DNA of 45,984 nt, taken from assembly GCA_947593355.1 (NCBI GenBank), contig CANQDO010000008.1, forward strand, positions 1-45,984, given 5' to 3'. Of this stretch, positions 7,158 to 15,946 are shown piece after piece (position 1 is the first letter of the stretch; every line of letters begins with the position of its first letter). Under the pieces are notes generated by a model. The model had not been told where the DNA came from and searched no databases. It saw only the letters and a list, made by a program, of their open reading frames with translations. The stretch is from an uncultured Clostridia bacterium. Lineage in GTDB: Bacteria > Bacillota > Clostridia > TANB77 > CAG-508. The translations under genes were made by a program, and so were the position numbers.

Positions 7158-9920
7158 ATGGAAGAAAAGTGGTATCAAAAATCATTAACTGAAACAGCAG
7201 AAAAATTAGGTACAGACTTAAAAAAAGGCTTAAGTGAAGAAGATGTTATAAAAAGCAGAGAAAAATATGGTTACAATGAACTAAAGGCTAAAAAGAAAAA
7301 AAGTTTATTACTTAAGTTTTTAGAGCAATTTAAGGACTTTATGATTATTATATTAATTATTGCAGCAATTGTTTCAGGTGTGGTTGGAATATCACAGAAT
7401 GAGGGTATAACAGACACTCTTATAATTTTAGTTGTTGTAATAGTAAATGCTATTATTGGTGTGGCTCAGGAAAATAAGGCTGAAAAATCTTTAGAAGCAT
7501 TACAAAAATTAAGTAGTCATGCTGCTAAAGTAATAAGAAATGGAGAAGTAACAGTTATACCATCTAGAGAATTGGTACCGGGAGATGTTGTAGTATTAGA
7601 TACAGGTGATTATGTGCCAGCCGATTTAAGGCTGATAGAAGAAAGTAATTTAAAAGTACAAGAATCATCTTTAACAGGTGAATCTGTGCCAGTTGAAAAG
7701 AACATAGAAACAATAAAAGAAGAGGTAGGAATTGGAGATAGAACCAATATGCTATTTTCTTCTAGCCTTTTAACATATGGCAGAGGAAAAGGAATTGTAG
7801 TAGAAACAGGTATGAAAACAGAAGTTGGAAAAATTGCAGAAATCATTAATGAAACAGTAGATAGTGCAACTCCACTTCAAGAAAAGTTAAATAAATTAGG
7901 CAAAACATTGGGAATTGTAGCAATTGTAATATGTGTAGTTATATTTTTAATAGGTTTAGTGTATAGAAAAGATCCACTAGAGATGTTTATGACAGCAGTT
8001 AGTTTAGCAGTAGCAGCAATTCCAGAAGGATTAGCAGCAGTATCTACAATAGTGTTAGCAATAGGTGTTCAAAGGATGGTAAAGAAAAATGCCATTGTAA
8101 AAAAATTGCCAGCAGTAGAAACTTTAGGAAGTGCAACTGTTATATGTTCAGATAAAACAGGAACTTTAACTCAAAATAAGATGACAGTTCAAAAAGTTTT
8201 TATCAATAATGAAATAATAGATATAAAAAATTTAGATGATGAGGAAATAAATAAAAATCCAAATTTAAAAACATTAGTATATATAAATGCTTTATGCAAT
8301 GATACAAAAGTGTCTTCAGATAATAAATTAACTGGTGACCCAACAGAAACAGCATTAATAGATATGGCTTTTACGTTAGGTTTTCCATCATATGTATGGG
8401 GAAGTATGCCTAGAGTGGAAGAATTGCCATTTGATTCTGATAGAAAGTTGATGACAACGGTTAATAAAGTATCAGAAAATGAATATGTAGTATATACAAA
8501 AGGCGGAGTAGACGAACTTTTAAATTGTTGTAAAAATTATATAGTAGGTGAAGAAGTAAAAGAAGATTTACAAGAATATAAAAAGGTAATAGCAAAGAAC
8601 AATGAAAGTATGGCAAAAGATGCTTTAAGAGTGTTGGCTAGTGCATTTAAAAAGTTAGATCATTTACCATCAAAAGCTGAAATGCAAGAAATCGAAAAAG
8701 ATTTAACATTTGTAGGTTTGGTAGGTATGATAGATCCGCCAAGAGAAGAAGCAAAACAAGCGGTAGAAAAATGTAAAAGAGCCGGCATAAAAACAGTAAT
8801 GATTACTGGAGACCATAAAATAACAGCTACAGCAATAGCCAGGGAATTAGGAATTTTACAAGAAGATAGTGAGGCAATAACAGGTAGTGAACTAGAAAAA
8901 ATGTCACAAGAAGAATTGGAGAAAAATATTAGACATTATAGTGTATATGCAAGGGTATCACCAGAGCACAAGGTTAGAATAGTTAAAGCTTGGCAAAAAA
9001 ATGGAGAAATAGTTGCTATGACTGGAGATGGTGTTAATGATGCTCCAGCACTAAAAACTGCAGATATTGGTTGTGCAATGGGAATGGTTGGAACAGATGT
9101 TGCAAAAGAAGCGGCAGACGTTATATTAACAGATGACAACTTCGCTACAGTTGTATCAGCAGTAGAAGAAGGCCGTAGAATTTATGATAATATATTAAAA
9201 GCAATTCAATTTTTAATATCAAGTAATGTTGGAGAAATAGTGGTAATATTTATAGCAATGCTTATAACGCCTATACTTTCATCACAATTTGGTATAGATA
9301 TTAATCTTATAGAACCATTACTGCCAATTCATATTTTATGGGTTAATTTGGTAACAGACTCGTTACCTGCATTAGCATTAGCAGTAGACCCTGCAGAAAA
9401 AGATGTGATGAATAGAAAGCCTAAAAAGCAAAAAGGTATATTTACAAAAGGAATGACATGGAGAATTGTATATCAAGGAATTATGATAGGAGCAATTACA
9501 TTAATAGCATTTATAGTTGGGCTTTCAACACCAGAAGAATTGCTTCCAGCCGTCGAAATGCAAAATGCAAGTGGAGAAGTAAGAATGCTTTCAAATGAAG
9601 AAGTTAGAGTAGAAATAGGTCAAACAATGGCATTTATAACACTTGCACTATCAGAATTAGTTCATGTGTTTAACATCAGAAACAATAAAAAATCAATATT
9701 CAAAACAGGAATATTTAACAACAGTAAATTAATATTGGCAATACTTGCTTCATCAGCATTAATGTTTGTAATATTACTAGTTCCTGAATTACGACATTTA
9801 TTTAGCATACCAGTATTACCAATGGAAAATATAATAGAAGTAGTTATATTAGTATTTTCACCAATAGTTATTGTAGAAATATTTAAACTATTAAAAATAA
9901 ATACAAGTAAGGAAGAGTAA
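7158..9920 (+). CDS. P2A-type cation-transporting ATPase, predicted Mn2+ exporter
   Basis: This is a 920-aa P-type ATPase of the SERCA-like branch. It moves divalent cations out of the cytoplasm using ATP. Visible motifs are TGES at 173-176 (actuator), DKTGTLTQNK with phosphorylated Asp332, KGG of the nucleotide site, TGD-HKITA, and TGDGVNDAP at 622-630. Metal-site residues of Ca pumps are kept: PEGL in helix 4 (Glu290), NVGE in helix 5 and N730xxxD734 in helix 6. By motif alone it would be called a Ca2+ ATPase. The Mn riboswitch in its leader makes Mn2+ the better guess, as for YoaB-type pumps. I prefer ATG 7158 (sequence MEEKWYQKS) over an in-frame ATG at 7110, because the family starts there and AAAGGAGG lies upstream. 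It seems to be transcribed alone or with the DUF3006 gene. Confidence 0.88.
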   Translation: MEEKWYQKSLTETAEKLGTDLKKGLSEEDVIKSREKYGYNELKAKKKKSLLLKFLEQFKDFMIIILIIAAIVSGVVGISQNEGITDTLIILVVVIVNAIIGVAQENKAEKSLEALQKLSSHAAKVIRNGEVTVIPSRELVPGDVVVLDTGDYVPADLRLIEESNLKVQESSLTGESVPVEKNIETIKEEVGIGDRTNMLFSSSLLTYGRGKGIVVETGMKTEVGKIAEIINETVDSATPLQEKLNKLGKTLGIVAIVICVVIFLIGLVYRKDPLEMFMTAVSLAVAAIPEGLAAVSTIVLAIGVQRMVKKNAIVKKLPAVETLGSATVICSDKTGTLTQNKMTVQKVFINNEIIDIKNLDDEEINKNPNLKTLVYINALCNDTKVSSDNKLTGDPTETALIDMAFTLGFPSYVWGSMPRVEELPFDSDRKLMTTVNKVSENEYVVYTKGGVDELLNCCKNYIVGEEVKEDLQEYKKVIAKNNESMAKDALRVLASAFKKLDHLPSKAEMQEIEKDLTFVGLVGMIDPPREEAKQAVEKCKRAGIKTVMITGDHKITATAIARELGILQEDSEAITGSELEKMSQEELEKNIRHYSVYARVSPEHKVRIVKAWQKNGEIVAMTGDGVNDAPALKTADIGCAMGMVGTDVAKEAADVILTDDNFATVVSAVEEGRRIYDNILKAIQFLISSNVGEIVVIFIAMLITPILSSQFGIDINLIEPLLPIHILWVNLVTDSLPALALAVDPAEKDVMNRKPKKQKGIFTKGMTWRIVYQGIMIGAITLIAFIVGLSTPEELLPAVEMQNASGEVRMLSNEEVRVEIGQTMAFITLALSELVHVFNIRNNKKSIFKTGIFNNSKLILAILASSALMFVILLVPELRHLFSIPVLPMENIIEVVILVFSPIVIVEIFKLLKINTSKEE

Positions 9921-9921
9921 T

Positions 9922-10022
9922 TAAACTATTAGGGTCTTAATCATAAACTATTGGAGTCTGTCGCTAATAAACTATTAAGGTCTGCCACTAATAAACTATT
10001 AGGGTCAGACCCCAATAGTTTA
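9922..10022 (+). repeat. Degenerate tandem cluster of REP-like units
   Basis: Four direct copies of TAAACTATTAGGGTC-like units start at 9922, 9944, 9968 and 9992 (period 22-24 bp). They are followed by one inverted copy ending at 10022, so the last pair forms a hairpin with one mismatch. The unit shares TAAACTATTAGGG with the larger REPIN-like elements at 11517, 18562, 29701 and 30808. It separates the ATPase stop from the ribosome binding site AGGAGG of the next gene. Confidence 0.85.
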
Positions 10023-10035
10023 ACTAGGAGGAAAT

Positions 10036-10350
10036 ATGGATTTAGATATTTGGAAAAAAATAGATAAAACCATAAGTCAAGGAATAGATAATTTTATAAA
10101 AGAATTATCAGAAGGGTTGAAAAAAATGGAGCAAGAACTTGTAGTAGATAGATTTGAAGAAGATATAGCAATATGTGAAGATAGAAAAACTGGAAAGAAA
10201 GTAGAAATAAATAAAAACGAACTTCCACAAGAAGTAAGAGAAGGTAATGTTCTAAAATATCAAAATGGAAAATATAAAATAGATGTAGAAAAACAGGAAG
10301 AAATATCTAAAAGAATAAAAGAAAAAATGGACGATTTATGGAATAATTAG
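10036..10350 (+). CDS. DUF3006 domain protein
   Basis: The 104-aa protein has a charged helical N-terminus and a C-terminal part resembling DUF3006. It begins VVDRFEEDIAICEDRKTG and continues through ELPQEVREGNVLKYQNGKY, a small beta-rich module. DUF3006 genes commonly sit directly beside ComEC-like metallo-beta-lactamase genes, exactly as here (next gene 52 bp downstream). The biochemical role is unknown; a partner or regulator of the hydrolase is inference. It starts at ATG after AGGAGG. Confidence 0.7.
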   Translation: MDLDIWKKIDKTISQGIDNFIKELSEGLKKMEQELVVDRFEEDIAICEDRKTGKKVEINKNELPQEVREGNVLKYQNGKYKIDVEKQEEISKRIKEKMDDLWNN

Positions 10351-10402
10351 AGTTGACTTAATGGAATATAAAAATTAAATAGGTAACTAAAGAGGTAGTA
10401 AA

Positions 10403-11338
10403 ATGGGAAGAAGAAAGTCGAAGAAAAAGAATATGAAGCTAATTACAAGTATAGTAGTATTTGTAATAGCGTTATTCATGGTGCTTGTGAATGGAGAAAA
10501 AATAGGTCAATATATAGAAAAAGATTTTTCAAATAGTGTAGATAAAACCATTCAAAAAACTACTGGAATAGATGCAACCTTGCAAGGTGATAACATATTA
10601 AAAATATATTTTTTCGATGTGGGGCAAGCAGATAGTGAACTTATAATAAGTAGTAATAAAACAATGTTAATAGATGCAGGAAATAATGAAGATGGAGAGT
10701 TTTTAGTAAATGAAATAAAGAATTTAGGAATATCAAAATTAGACTATGTAATAGGAACTCATCCACATGAAGACCATATAGGAGGACTAGATGACATTAT
10801 AAATTCATTTGAAATAGGCGAAATATATATGCCAAAAGTGCAAACCAATACAAAAACTTTTGAAGATGTACTAGATGCTGTTTCAAATAAAAATTTAAAA
10901 ATAACAGCGCCTGATGTAGGGTTTAAATTTGAACTTGGAACTAGCCAATGTGAAATAATGCAATGTGGAATAGAAAATAGTAAAGATGATTTAAATTTGT
11001 CTTCTATAGTAGTAAGAGTTGTTTTTGGCGAGCAAAGTTACATATTTATGGGAGATAGTGAAAAACAAAATGAAGAAGCTAGGAATTGGCCTAAAACTAA
11101 TGTATTGAAAGTAGGACATCATGGTTCAGATACAAGTTCAAGTGAAAACTTTATAAATCAAATAAAACCAGAAATTGCAGTTATTGAAGTAGGTAAAGAC
11201 AATACATATAAACATCCTAAACAAGTTACTTTAGATAGGCTAGCAAAAATAGGGGCAACTATATTTAGAACAGATTTGAATGGAACGATTCTTATAGAAA
11301 GTGACGGAATAAATAATAAAGTAACAGTAGAAAAATAA
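10403..11338 (+). CDS. Secreted ComEC/Rec2-like metallo-beta-lactamase-fold hydrolase
   Basis: The 311-aa protein has an N-terminal signal or anchor helix (about 12-29) and an MBL domain (about 65-311). The metal site THPHEDHIGG is at 119-128 (His120, His122, Asp124, His125), followed by FMGDSE and KVGHHGSD. This is the family related to the C-terminal domain of the competence protein ComEC. The stand-alone secreted members are thought to be metal-dependent nucleases or phosphodiesterases; the real substrate is unproven. No ComEC channel is fused to it, so a role in DNA uptake is not implied. It follows the DUF3006 gene and probably shares its transcript. The ribosome binding site is AAAGAGG. 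Confidence 0.8.
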   Translation: MGRRKSKKKNMKLITSIVVFVIALFMVLVNGEKIGQYIEKDFSNSVDKTIQKTTGIDATLQGDNILKIYFFDVGQADSELIISSNKTMLIDAGNNEDGEFLVNEIKNLGISKLDYVIGTHPHEDHIGGLDDIINSFEIGEIYMPKVQTNTKTFEDVLDAVSNKNLKITAPDVGFKFELGTSQCEIMQCGIENSKDDLNLSSIVVRVVFGEQSYIFMGDSEKQNEEARNWPKTNVLKVGHHGSDTSSSENFINQIKPEIAVIEVGKDNTYKHPKQVTLDRLAKIGATIFRTDLNGTILIESDGINNKVTVEK

Positions 11339-11453
11339 ATACAATTATTAAGTAGGATATAATAATAAAAAAGTAACCACAGCAGTTGTAAAATTGTAAT
11401 GATGAAGTTAATTCACATAAAACTCACGTCAATTGAAATATTAAATGCAAGTT

Positions 11454-11474
11454 TCACATAAAAGTCACATAAAA
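11454..11474 (+). promoter_or_regulatory. Direct-repeat operator candidate upstream of the ABC exporter promoter
   Basis: TCACATAAAA occurs at 11454-11463 and again at 11465-11474, an 11-bp period, ending 4 bp before the -35 box. A third copy is at 11413-11422. This is the layout of OmpR/PhoB-type response-regulator sites, and it resembles the TTTACA repeats before the sortase promoter at 5790. Confidence 0.4.
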
Positions 11475-11478
11475 TTAG

Positions 11479-11507
11479 TTGACAAATAAACAGAGATTGA
11501 ATATAAT
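11479..11507 (+). promoter_or_regulatory. Sigma-A promoter of the ABC exporter operon
   Basis: TTGACA (11479-11484) and TATAAT (11502-11507) are separated by 17 bp. The predicted start near 11514 lies immediately before the REPIN-like element, so that element forms the 5' leader of the mRNA. Confidence 0.85.
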
Positions 11508-11516
11508 TCATAAGAT

Positions 11517-11661
11517 GCTAAACTATTAGGGACGGGGTTAAATAGTTTAACCCAAAATTTATTTATTTTACTTGCCAAACATTAATATATAATATTAATG
11601 TTTGGCAATATAATAATTACTACGTGGTTAAACTATTTAACCCCGTCCCTAATAGTTTAGC
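11517..11661. repeat. REPIN-like element with nested hairpin
   Basis: Perfect 36-bp inverted arms lie at 11517-11552 and 11626-11661. Each arm is itself palindromic: TAAACTATT, a G-rich centre GGGACGGGG, then AATAGTTTA. Within the loop is a second perfect palindrome, TTGCCAAACATTAATAT and its complement (11572-11608). The whole element sits in the untranslated leader between the promoter at 11479 and the ABC gene at 11683. The structure resembles paired REP sequences (REPINs) or a MITE. No coding capacity. Confidence 0.9.
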
Positions 11662-11682
11662 CTGAAAGGAAAGTAAGATAAG

Positions 11683-13977
11683 ATGTTAAAAATATTTAGA
11701 AACTTAAAAAATTCAGCAGTATCATTAATATTTATAATACTGCTATTATGTCTGCAAGCATATACAGATTTAGAGTTACCAAATTATACTTCTAAAATTG
11801 TAAATGTAGGTATTCAAGCAGGTGGTATTGAAAATCCAGTTCCAGAAATTCTTTCGAAGGAACAGATGGAAAGTATGTTAATATTTGCTAAAGAAGATGA
11901 AAAAATTTTAGAAAATTATACTTTAGTAAAAAATAAAGAAGAATTAAATAGCCAGCAAGTTGATATTATTAATAATTTATTAGGTAAGGAAAAAGTAATT
12001 GAAGAAAATGCTTATTATGTTGTTAATAGTAAAGAAGCTGTAAAAGATGAAGATTTACAGAGCTTAATTGCTAAACCATTAATTATTTCTTCATATACAA
12101 TGAATGAAGAAACTGCTGAACAACTAAAACAAAATATATTAAAGCAAATGGGCGGAATAAAGAATGGAATGAATATAAATATAAGTATGCAAACATTCCA
12201 AAATATGAGCTTAATGGAAATTTTAAAAACCTTACCTGAAAGGCAACTTGATACAATGTTAAGTCAATATGATGATCAACTTAAAATGCTAGAGGGAACA
12301 TCATTATCACAAGCAACAATAGCAATTATTAAGCAAATGTATCAAAGCATAGGAATAAATACTGATAAAATACAAAATGATTACATATTTATAACTGGGC
12401 TTCAAATGTTAGGCTTAGCTTTAGTTAGTATGGCTGCTGCTGTTACAATTATGCTTTTATCTGCAAGGGTGGCAGCAAAGCTTGGAAAAGTGTTAAGAGA
12501 AAAAGTATTTAGTAAAGTATTAAAGTTTTCAACTAAAGAGTTTAGGGAGTTCTCAACAGCTTCTTTAATTACTCGTAGTACAAACGACATTCAGCAAATT
12601 CAAATGCTTATGACTATGTTATTTAGGGTTGTTGTATATGCTCCAATTATGGGTATTGGAGGGTTAATTAGAGTAATTTCTACAAGCAACTTCTCAATGG
12701 CATGGATTATAGCATTGGCAATTTCAGCTATAGTTATAATTATAGTTACACTATTTGCTGTAGCAATGCCTAAATTCCGTAAAGGCCAATATTTAATAGA
12801 TGGGATAAACAGAGTATCAAGAGAAATTTTAACTGGTGTGCCAGTAATTCGTGCATTTAATACGCAAAAAAGAGAAGAAAATCGTTTTAGAGATGCAAAT
12901 ACAGACCTTATGAAAAATGGTATATTTATAAATAGAGCAATGAGCATAATGATGCCTATGATGATGTTTGTTATGAACTCTGTAATGCTACTTATTATTT
13001 GGGTTGGTGGTCAAAATGTAGACCAAGGAATAATACAAGTAGGAGACTTAATGGCATTTATTCAATATACGATGCATATTATAATGAGTTTCTTGTTTAT
13101 TTCAATGATTTCTATAATGCTACCTAGAGCACAAGTTTCAGCAAAGAGAATTAACGAAGTATTAGAAAAAGATCCAAATATAAAAGATACAAATAATCCA
13201 AAACAATTTGATGAAACTAAAAAAGGTTTAGTCGAATTTAAAAATGTTTCATTTAGATATCCAGATGCAGATAGTGAAATTATTACAGATATAGACTTTA
13301 CTGCAAAACCTGGAGAAACAACGGCAATTATAGGAAGTACAGGTAGTGGAAAATCAACAGTAGTAAACTTAATACCTCGTTTTTATGATGTTACAAGAGG
13401 AGAAATTTTAGTAGATGGCGTTAATGTAAAAGAAGTTCCACAAAAGGAATTGAGAAAAAGAATAGGTTTTGTTCCTCAAAAGGGAGTGCTATTTTCAGGT
13501 ACAATAGAATCTAATATAAAATATGGAAATGAAAATTTAGATGATAAACAAATGGAACTTGTAGCAGATATTGCGCAAGCATCAGAATTTATAAAGTCAA
13601 AAGACGAAAAGTATTTATCACCAATAGCACAAGGTGGAAATAATGTGTCTGGTGGTCAAAAACAGCGTTTATCAATAGCAAGAGCATTGGCAATAGACCC
13701 AGAAATATTTATATTTGATGATAGTTTTTCAGCTTTAGACTTAAAAACAGATAGAAAATTAAGAGAAACTTTAAAAGAAAAAACTCATGGAAAAACAATG
13801 ATTATTGTAGCGCAAAGAATTAGTACAATAATGGAAGCAGAACAAATTATTGTGCTAGAGGAAGGAAAAATCGTTGGAAAGGGAACCCATGAAGAATTAA
13901 TGGAAAATTGTGAAACATATAGACAAATAGCTTTATCACAATTATCAGAAGAAGAATTAAAAGGAAGGGAGGAGTAA
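11683..13977 (+). CDS. Heterodimeric ABC exporter subunit with large extracellular insert and degenerate Walker B
   Basis: This is a 764-aa half-transporter with fused membrane and ATPase domains. Unlike standard subunits, helix 1 (about 12-30) is separated from helix 2 (about 235-260) by about 200 mainly polar residues, which should lie outside the cell. The ATPase domain has Walker A GSTGSGKST (551-559), signature VSGGQKQR and Walker B IFIFDDSFSALD. The usual catalytic Glu is Asp680. This is typical of the partner that forms the degenerate site in heterodimeric multidrug exporters such as TM287/288 and BmrCD. The partner gene starts 4 nt after this stop, so they are one operon. Substrate unknown; drugs, lipids or peptides are possible. 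The start ATG follows GAAAGGAAAG. The leader contains a REPIN-like hairpin. Confidence 0.88.
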   Translation: MLKIFRNLKNSAVSLIFIILLLCLQAYTDLELPNYTSKIVNVGIQAGGIENPVPEILSKEQMESMLIFAKEDEKILENYTLVKNKEELNSQQVDIINNLLGKEKVIEENAYYVVNSKEAVKDEDLQSLIAKPLIISSYTMNEETAEQLKQNILKQMGGIKNGMNINISMQTFQNMSLMEILKTLPERQLDTMLSQYDDQLKMLEGTSLSQATIAIIKQMYQSIGINTDKIQNDYIFITGLQMLGLALVSMAAAVTIMLLSARVAAKLGKVLREKVFSKVLKFSTKEFREFSTASLITRSTNDIQQIQMLMTMLFRVVVYAPIMGIGGLIRVISTSNFSMAWIIALAISAIVIIIVTLFAVAMPKFRKGQYLIDGINRVSREILTGVPVIRAFNTQKREENRFRDANTDLMKNGIFINRAMSIMMPMMMFVMNSVMLLIIWVGGQNVDQGIIQVGDLMAFIQYTMHIIMSFLFISMISIMLPRAQVSAKRINEVLEKDPNIKDTNNPKQFDETKKGLVEFKNVSFRYPDADSEIITDIDFTAKPGETTAIIGSTGSGKSTVVNLIPRFYDVTRGEILVDGVNVKEVPQKELRKRIGFVPQKGVLFSGTIESNIKYGNENLDDKQMELVADIAQASEFIKSKDEKYLSPIAQGGNNVSGGQKQRLSIARALAIDPEIFIFDDSFSALDLKTDRKLRETLKEKTHGKTMIIVAQRISTIMEAEQIIVLEEGKIVGKGTHEELMENCETYRQIALSQLSEEELKGREE

Positions 13978-13980
13978 GTA

Positions 13981-15807
13981 ATGCCAGGACCAATGAGACC
14001 TAGAGTAGGTAAAGTGGAGAAAGCAAAAGACGTAAAGGGTACATTAAAAAAATTATTTAATAGATATGTAAAAGACTATAAATGGAAATTAATAATAGTG
14101 TTTGTTTTTGCGGTTGGTAGCACAGTATTTTCAATAATAGGTCCAAAGATTTTAGGAAATGCAACTACAGAAATATTTAATGGTATAGTTAGTAAATTAT
14201 CTGGTGGAACAGGCATTAATTTTGAAGCCATAGCGCAAATACTTTTAACTCTTCTTACATTGTATGTGGTAAGTGCTGCATTTGCACTAATTCAAGGTTT
14301 TACAATGACTAGTGTTGTGCAAAGACTTACTTTTAGACTTCGTAATGATATGATTGAAAAAATAAGTAGAATTCCGATGAAATATTTTGATGGAAAAACA
14401 AATGGCGAACTTCTATCTATATTAACAAATGATATAGATATGCTTGCACAAAACCTAAACCAAAGTATTACCCAAATTATAACTTCAATATGTACAATAA
14501 TAGGAATAATTATAATGATGCTTACTATTAGTTGGGAAATGACATTAATATCTATTATTATACTTCCAATAGCAGGTTTTGTTGTAAAGCAAATTGTAGG
14601 AAAATCACAAAAATATTTCGTAAAGCAACAAGCATATTTAGGGCATGTAAATGGTCAAGTAGAAGAAATATACAGTGGTCACAATATAGTAAAAGCATTT
14701 AATGGAGAAGAAAAAGCATTAGAGCAATTTAGAAAACAAAATGACGAATTATACCATGCAGGTTGGAGGTCACAATTCTTATCTGGTTTAATGCACCCTA
14801 TAATGAATTTCTTGGGAAATATAGGTTATGTAGCAGTTGCAATAGTAGGTGGTTATTTTGCAATACAAGGCAAAATTACAGTAGGTAATATACAATCATT
14901 TATGCAATATAACAAGCAATTTACACAGCCTATAGCACAGGTAGCCCAAGTTTCAGGAATGATACAATTAATGATAGCTGCTGCTGAAAGAGTATTGGAA
15001 TTTTTAGATGAAAAGGAAGAAATACAGACAATAGAAAATCCAAAATCTACAGAAGGTCTAAAAGGAAATATAAAATTTGACCATGTTAATTTTGGATATG
15101 ATGAAAACAGAATAATTATAAACGACTTTAATGCAGATGTAAAAGATGGTCAAAAAATAGCTATAGTAGGTCCAACAGGTGCAGGAAAAACAACTATGGT
15201 AAAACTACTTATGAGATTTTATGATGTAAATAGTGGTGGAATTTATATAGACGGAATAAATGTAAAAGACTTTAATAGAGGCGACTTAAGAAAAATGTTT
15301 GGAATGGTATTGCAGGATACATGGCTATTTGGAGGAAGTATAAAAGATAATATTAGGTATGGAAAGCCAGATGCAACAGATACTGAAGTTATAGAAGCAG
15401 CTAAGGCAGCGCATGTACACCACTTTATAAAAACGCTTCCAAATTCATATGATATGGTATTAAATGAAGAGTCTAGCAATATATCTGCAGGTCAAAAGCA
15501 ATTATTAACAATAGCCAGAGTTATATTGGCAGACCCTAAAATATTAATACTAGATGAAGCTACAAGTTCAATAGATACAAGAACTGAAATACAAATTCAA
15601 GATGCAATGGATAACTTAATGAAGGGAAGAACAAGTTTTATTATTGCACATAGATTGTCTACAATAAAAAATGCAGATTTAATTTTAGTTATGGACCATG
15701 GAGATATTGTTGAACAAGGTACACATGAAGAGTTATTAGCCAAAGATGGATTTTATGCTAATTTATATAATAGCCAATTTGAAGATTGCGATGAAGAGGC
15801 AAGTTAA
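13981..15807 (+). CDS. Heterodimeric ABC exporter subunit, catalytically competent partner
   Basis: This is a 608-aa half-transporter with six expected helices (about residues 35-330) and an ATPase domain (about 365-600). Walker A is GPTGAGKTT (397-405) and Walker B is ILILDEATSSID with the catalytic Glu526 present. The signature is altered to ISAGQKQ instead of SGGQ. The normal Glu here with Asp in the partner, and the opposite pattern in the signatures, gives one consensus and one degenerate ATP site, as expected for a heterodimer. It starts 4 nt after the upstream subunit, with GGAGG overlapping the end of that gene. A hairpin follows at 15815. Confidence 0.9.
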   Translation: MPGPMRPRVGKVEKAKDVKGTLKKLFNRYVKDYKWKLIIVFVFAVGSTVFSIIGPKILGNATTEIFNGIVSKLSGGTGINFEAIAQILLTLLTLYVVSAAFALIQGFTMTSVVQRLTFRLRNDMIEKISRIPMKYFDGKTNGELLSILTNDIDMLAQNLNQSITQIITSICTIIGIIIMMLTISWEMTLISIIILPIAGFVVKQIVGKSQKYFVKQQAYLGHVNGQVEEIYSGHNIVKAFNGEEKALEQFRKQNDELYHAGWRSQFLSGLMHPIMNFLGNIGYVAVAIVGGYFAIQGKITVGNIQSFMQYNKQFTQPIAQVAQVSGMIQLMIAAAERVLEFLDEKEEIQTIENPKSTEGLKGNIKFDHVNFGYDENRIIINDFNADVKDGQKIAIVGPTGAGKTTMVKLLMRFYDVNSGGIYIDGINVKDFNRGDLRKMFGMVLQDTWLFGGSIKDNIRYGKPDATDTEVIEAAKAAHVHHFIKTLPNSYDMVLNEESSNISAGQKQLLTIARVILADPKILILDEATSSIDTRTEIQIQDAMDNLMKGRTSFIIAHRLSTIKNADLILVMDHGDIVEQGTHEELLAKDGFYANLYNSQFEDCDEEAS

Positions 15808-15814
15808 TTAAGGA

Positions 15815-15859
15815 GGGACGTATCTTTACATTCGGAAAACGAACGCGAGATAACGTCCT
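15815..15859 (+). terminator. Hairpin after the ABC operon
   Basis: GGGACGTATCT pairs with AGATAACGTCC around a loop that itself contains TTCG...CGAA. Only a short T-tract follows, so it may be a weak terminator. It ends just before the next promoter. Confidence 0.45.
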
Positions 15860-15865
15860 TTAAAC

Positions 15866-15894
15866 TTGACAAAATTAACATAAAATGATATAAT
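15866..15894 (+). promoter_or_regulatory. Sigma-A promoter for the gene at 15947
   Basis: TTGACA (15866-15871) and TATAAT (15889-15894) with a 17-bp spacer, a full consensus. Confidence 0.85.
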
Positions 15895-15946
15895 TGCGCA
15901 AAATAGTTGTATCATAAACATTTCTTAATTAAGAAAGGAGAAAAAT

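Noticed and set aside
9922-10022. CRISPR array
   Set aside because: The units are degenerate, the gaps are only a few bases, one unit is inverted, and no cas genes are present.
12600-12947. 115-codon minus-strand frame
   Set aside because: It is antisense to the membrane domain of the ABC subunit, without its own signals.
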